From assembly GCA_902608115.1 (NCBI GenBank), contig CACLMT010000008.1:1-60861 (forward strand): DNA of 60,861 nt, written 5' to 3'. Positions 58,988 to 60,861 of this stretch are shown one piece after another. The first letter of the stretch is position 1. Each line of letters begins with the position of its first letter. The stretch is from an uncultured SAR86 cluster bacterium. Lineage in GTDB: Bacteria; Pseudomonadota; Gammaproteobacteria; Magnimaribacterales; D2472. The position numbers were made by a program, and so were the translations under genes. Below the pieces are notes generated by a model. That model had not been told where the DNA came from, made no database searches, and saw nothing but the letters and a program-made list of their open reading frames with translations.

Positions 58988-60001
58988 ATGAATTGGTACA
59001 GAATTAAAACTTCCTTTGTTGGGTTGAAAAGGCTTGCAACACTTACTCCTGAAGATAAACAAGGCTGTATTGATGCTTATAAGTTTTTTCAACGTATGCA
59101 AGATGGAGAAGAGACTAAAACTGAGGATGAAACAAAAGCAGTTGCAGCTTATTACAAAGTTCTCAACAATATGCTGTCCGTCTTTGATTTAGAGAAATTG
59201 TATATTCCACCTCAATTCGATGACTCTAAAGGTCTCTATGACAATCAGTTATTGTGTGAACAAACTTTGCTAAAGAAATTAAATCTTCAGAATGCTGAAT
59301 CATCTCACTTATTAGATATGGGTTGCGGAAGAGGGCGGATAGCACATTATTTAGCTACTTTAACGGGTGGCGAAGTGTCTGGTTATAATATTGATCCCAA
59401 CCAAATAGAAAATGCTATTAATTGGGCAGCAGAAACCAAAATGAGCGACAGACTTCATTTTAAGGAAGGGGATCATCATAATCCGCTTAACTATAAATCA
59501 GAATCATTTGATGGATGTTTTTCTATTCAAGCTGTGTGGCCCTTTTTTAAAAAAGAAGAATTGGATGACTGTGCGAAAGAAATATATCGTGTTCTAAAAC
59601 CAGGAACTAGATACGCTTGTTCAGAATATTTACTGTCTCCTTATTTTGATTGGAATAATGAAGAGCATGTTGCTTTGCATAAGAAATACTTGCCTACCTT
59701 AGCTGCAACTCAATCGATGTATCCAGCTGATGTATGCGCTGCTTTAGAAAGGGCTGGGTTTAAAATTCTTACATCAGCTCCTTCAAAGAAGCCAGCTTGG
59801 CCGATATGTGAACAAAAAAGAGATTTAATTTTTGGTATAAGGAAGATTATTCGAGCACTGGAGAAAATTAAAATTCTTCCCCCTTGGGTTGAAGAATCAC
59901 TTGAGTTGCTTCAAACAGGCGGACAGGCATGGACGGATGCTGAAAAAGCTAAAATCGCAGATTTAAATTGGAGAATTGTAGCCGAAAAGCCAGCATTGTA
60001 A
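58988..60001 (+). CDS. SAM-dependent methyltransferase, sterol 24-C-methyltransferase-like
   Basis: 337 residues. SAM motif I L-L-D-M-G-C-G-R-G-R-I-A near residue 107 is followed by V-S-G-Y-N-I-D-P-N-Q-I near 128, then G-C-F-S-I-Q-A-V-W-P near 174 and E-I-Y-R-V-L-K-P-G-T-R-Y-A-C-S-E near 195. The preceding Y-Y-K-V-L-N-N-M-L and the later H-K-K-Y-L-P-T-L-A-A-T-Q-S match in order what I recall of Erg6/SMT1 enzymes, which methylate the sterol side chain at C24. A generic small-molecule C-methyltransferase remains possible. It is last on the plus strand before the convergent GDPD gene. Confidence 0.78.
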   Translation: MNWYRIKTSFVGLKRLATLTPEDKQGCIDAYKFFQRMQDGEETKTEDETKAVAAYYKVLNNMLSVFDLEKLYIPPQFDDSKGLYDNQLLCEQTLLKKLNLQNAESSHLLDMGCGRGRIAHYLATLTGGEVSGYNIDPNQIENAINWAAETKMSDRLHFKEGDHHNPLNYKSESFDGCFSIQAVWPFFKKEELDDCAKEIYRVLKPGTRYACSEYLLSPYFDWNNEEHVALHKKYLPTLAATQSMYPADVCAALERAGFKILTSAPSKKPAWPICEQKRDLIFGIRKIIRALEKIKILPPWVEESLELLQTGGQAWTDAEKAKIADLNWRIVAEKPAL

Positions 60002-60003
60002 TT

Positions 60004-60738
60004 TTAAGACAACAGCTCTTTAAGCGCGCTAGGTTTGTCTGTAATTATTCCATCTACACCTATATCTATTAGTTTTTGCATTGTCTTGTCATCATTTATG
60101 GTCCATACATGGATTTTTAATCCAAGTTGATGAATTTTAGTTACGAATTTTTTTGTTACTATTTTTATACCATATTTATATATTGGTACTTGGACACAAT
60201 TACCAAGAATATTCTTTGAATTAAAACCCCATGTCTTTTTTTTAAGATCCCAAATTTCTTTAGGACCCATAGATAAACACACTTCAGGAAAGTTTTGTCT
60301 AGTAAAATTCAGTCGTTCATCTGAAAAACTTGCTATGCAAATCCGATGCATCGCGTTCATCTTTTTCATTTCATTTAGTGCTGGTTCCATGACCGCATCT
60401 GTTTTTAGGTCTATATTAAATTTTGAATTAGGAAATTGCTCCAAGCATTCTTTTAAAGTTGGAATAGAGTGGTTATTAAAAATTTTTAAATTATTAATCT
60501 CGCTTGAGTAAAGATCTCCAAAATTTTTGTCTATACCTGGAATTCTTTTTAAATTATCATCATGAAAAATATAAGGGATTCCATCTTTAGATAATTGAAC
60601 ATCAGTTTCAATGTATTCACATCCAAGATCTAATGCGTATTGAAAGGCCTCAAGAGTATTCTCTGGTGCCTCAATGCTGCCACCTCGATGAGCAAATATA
60701 GAGACACCTGATTCGTCTAGATATGGATGAGAGACCAT
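60004..60738 (-). CDS. glycerophosphodiester phosphodiesterase
   Basis: 244 residues. The N-terminal F-A-H-R-G-G-S-I-E-A-P-E-N-T near residue 15, E-T-D-V-Q-L-S-K-D-G near 45 and F-H-D-D near 57 are the GDPD catalytic and metal residues. The C-terminal V-W-T-I-N-D...G-V-D-G-I-I-T-D-K-P is standard. It splits glycerophosphodiesters into glycerol-3-phosphate and an alcohol, recovering phosphate and glycerol from lipid debris. No signal peptide is seen, so it should be cytoplasmic. It converges on the methyltransferase gene with a 2-nt gap. Confidence 0.93.
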   Translation of the reverse strand: MVSHPYLDESGVSIFAHRGGSIEAPENTLEAFQYALDLGCEYIETDVQLSKDGIPYIFHDDNLKRIPGIDKNFGDLYSSEINNLKIFNNHSIPTLKECLEQFPNSKFNIDLKTDAVMEPALNEMKKMNAMHRICIASFSDERLNFTRQNFPEVCLSMGPKEIWDLKKKTWGFNSKNILGNCVQVPIYKYGIKIVTKKFVTKIHQLGLKIHVWTINDDKTMQKLIDIGVDGIITDKPSALKELLS

Positions 60739-60805
60739 TTCAGTATTGTACCGACATTAGTGTAAAATCATAATTTAGAAATATTTAGAGTTATTATTTT
60801 TTATA

Positions 60806-60861
60806 ATGAAAGACCAATTGAGTTTAATGGAATCAGGTGTAAATCTTTTGATAAATGGTAT
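60806..60861 (+). CDS. 3' truncated CDS, possible OadG (oxaloacetate decarboxylase gamma)
   Basis: Only 18 complete codons are visible from the ATG at 60806 to the right edge. The start M-K-D-Q-L-S-L-M-E-S-G-V-N-L-L-I-N-G resembles the N-terminus of OadG, the small membrane-anchor subunit of sodium-pumping oxaloacetate decarboxylase (pattern L-x-E-G-x-N-L-M-x-x-G-M). The next codons should give a hydrophobic G-M-G-x-V-F helix if the call is right. The promoter would lie in the ~65-bp AT-rich gap shared with the GDPD gene. Confidence 0.4.
   Translation, partial: MKDQLSLMESGVNLLING

Overview
This 60.9 kb window comes from an AT-rich Gram-negative chromosome with very short intergenic gaps. Outer-membrane proteins (a TonB-dependent receptor, a porin and an autotransporter), Lol-type lipoproteins and the gene content (P450, Rieske oxygenases, many SDR, acyl-CoA and KstD-like enzymes, a split MacAB system, PhoBR) point to a streamlined marine gammaproteobacterium. 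A SAR86-like lineage is my best guess, but it is inferred from style and content, not from a marker gene. I saw no rRNA, tRNA, CRISPR array, insertion sequence or phage genes.

Layout, left to right. 1-2.5 kb: a cut-off MORN/DUF4352 gene, a small membrane protein, a DUF2147 protein and alanine dehydrogenase. 2.5-10.2 kb: an old-yellow-enzyme/FadH-type flavoprotein, a SnoaL protein, thymidine kinase abutting a KshA-like Rieske oxygenase, then an acetoacetate-decarboxylase-family/SDR/P450 operon and a mini Smr protein. 10.2-17.2 kb: a TonB-dependent receptor ended by a clear terminator, glutaryl-CoA dehydrogenase, a deazaflavin-type DUF385 protein and a three-gene MacAB-type exporter. 17.2-20.2 kb: two GT4 glycosyltransferases and an ELM1-like protein. 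20.2-28.5 kb: a 383-bp gap with four tandem hairpins, then HsaA-like, KshA-like and KstD-like genes, a Tat-signal KstD paralogue, a ketosteroid-isomerase-like protein and SDRs. 28.5-37.7 kb: a minus-strand run with a subtilisin autotransporter, SDRs, a KstD-like flavoprotein, an acyl-CoA synthetase and gamma-glutamyltransferase.

37.8-46.8 kb is a phosphate region: an acyl-CoA synthetase, phoB, phoR, a SnoaL protein, a TetR regulator, Pho-box-like direct repeats with 11-bp period, a Pit phosphate transporter, a porin that seems to start at an AUU codon, and a beta-propeller phytase lipoprotein. 46.8-56.4 kb: two SDRs face a tightly overlapping operon of acyl-CoA synthetase, two DUF35 proteins (one without its zinc cysteines), two thiolase-fold proteins without the nucleophilic cysteine, two crotonases, DedA, a small membrane protein, a HIT protein and a SnoaL protein. 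56.4-60.9 kb: an MBL-fold hydrolase, an Atg22/UMF1-like transporter, a sterol-methyltransferase-like enzyme, a glycerophosphodiesterase and the start of a possible oadG.

Taken together, much of the window reads as a steroid- or isoprenoid-like catabolic locus. Uptake could be by the TonB receptor, oxidation by P450 and SDRs, ring attack by KSI-, KstD-, KshA- and HsaA-like enzymes, and side-chain removal by CoA ligases, crotonases and a Cys-less thiolase/DUF35 aldolase-like complex. The ring-attack reading rests on strong family resemblance; the substrate is inference. KshB, HsaB, HsaC and HsaD are not in the window.
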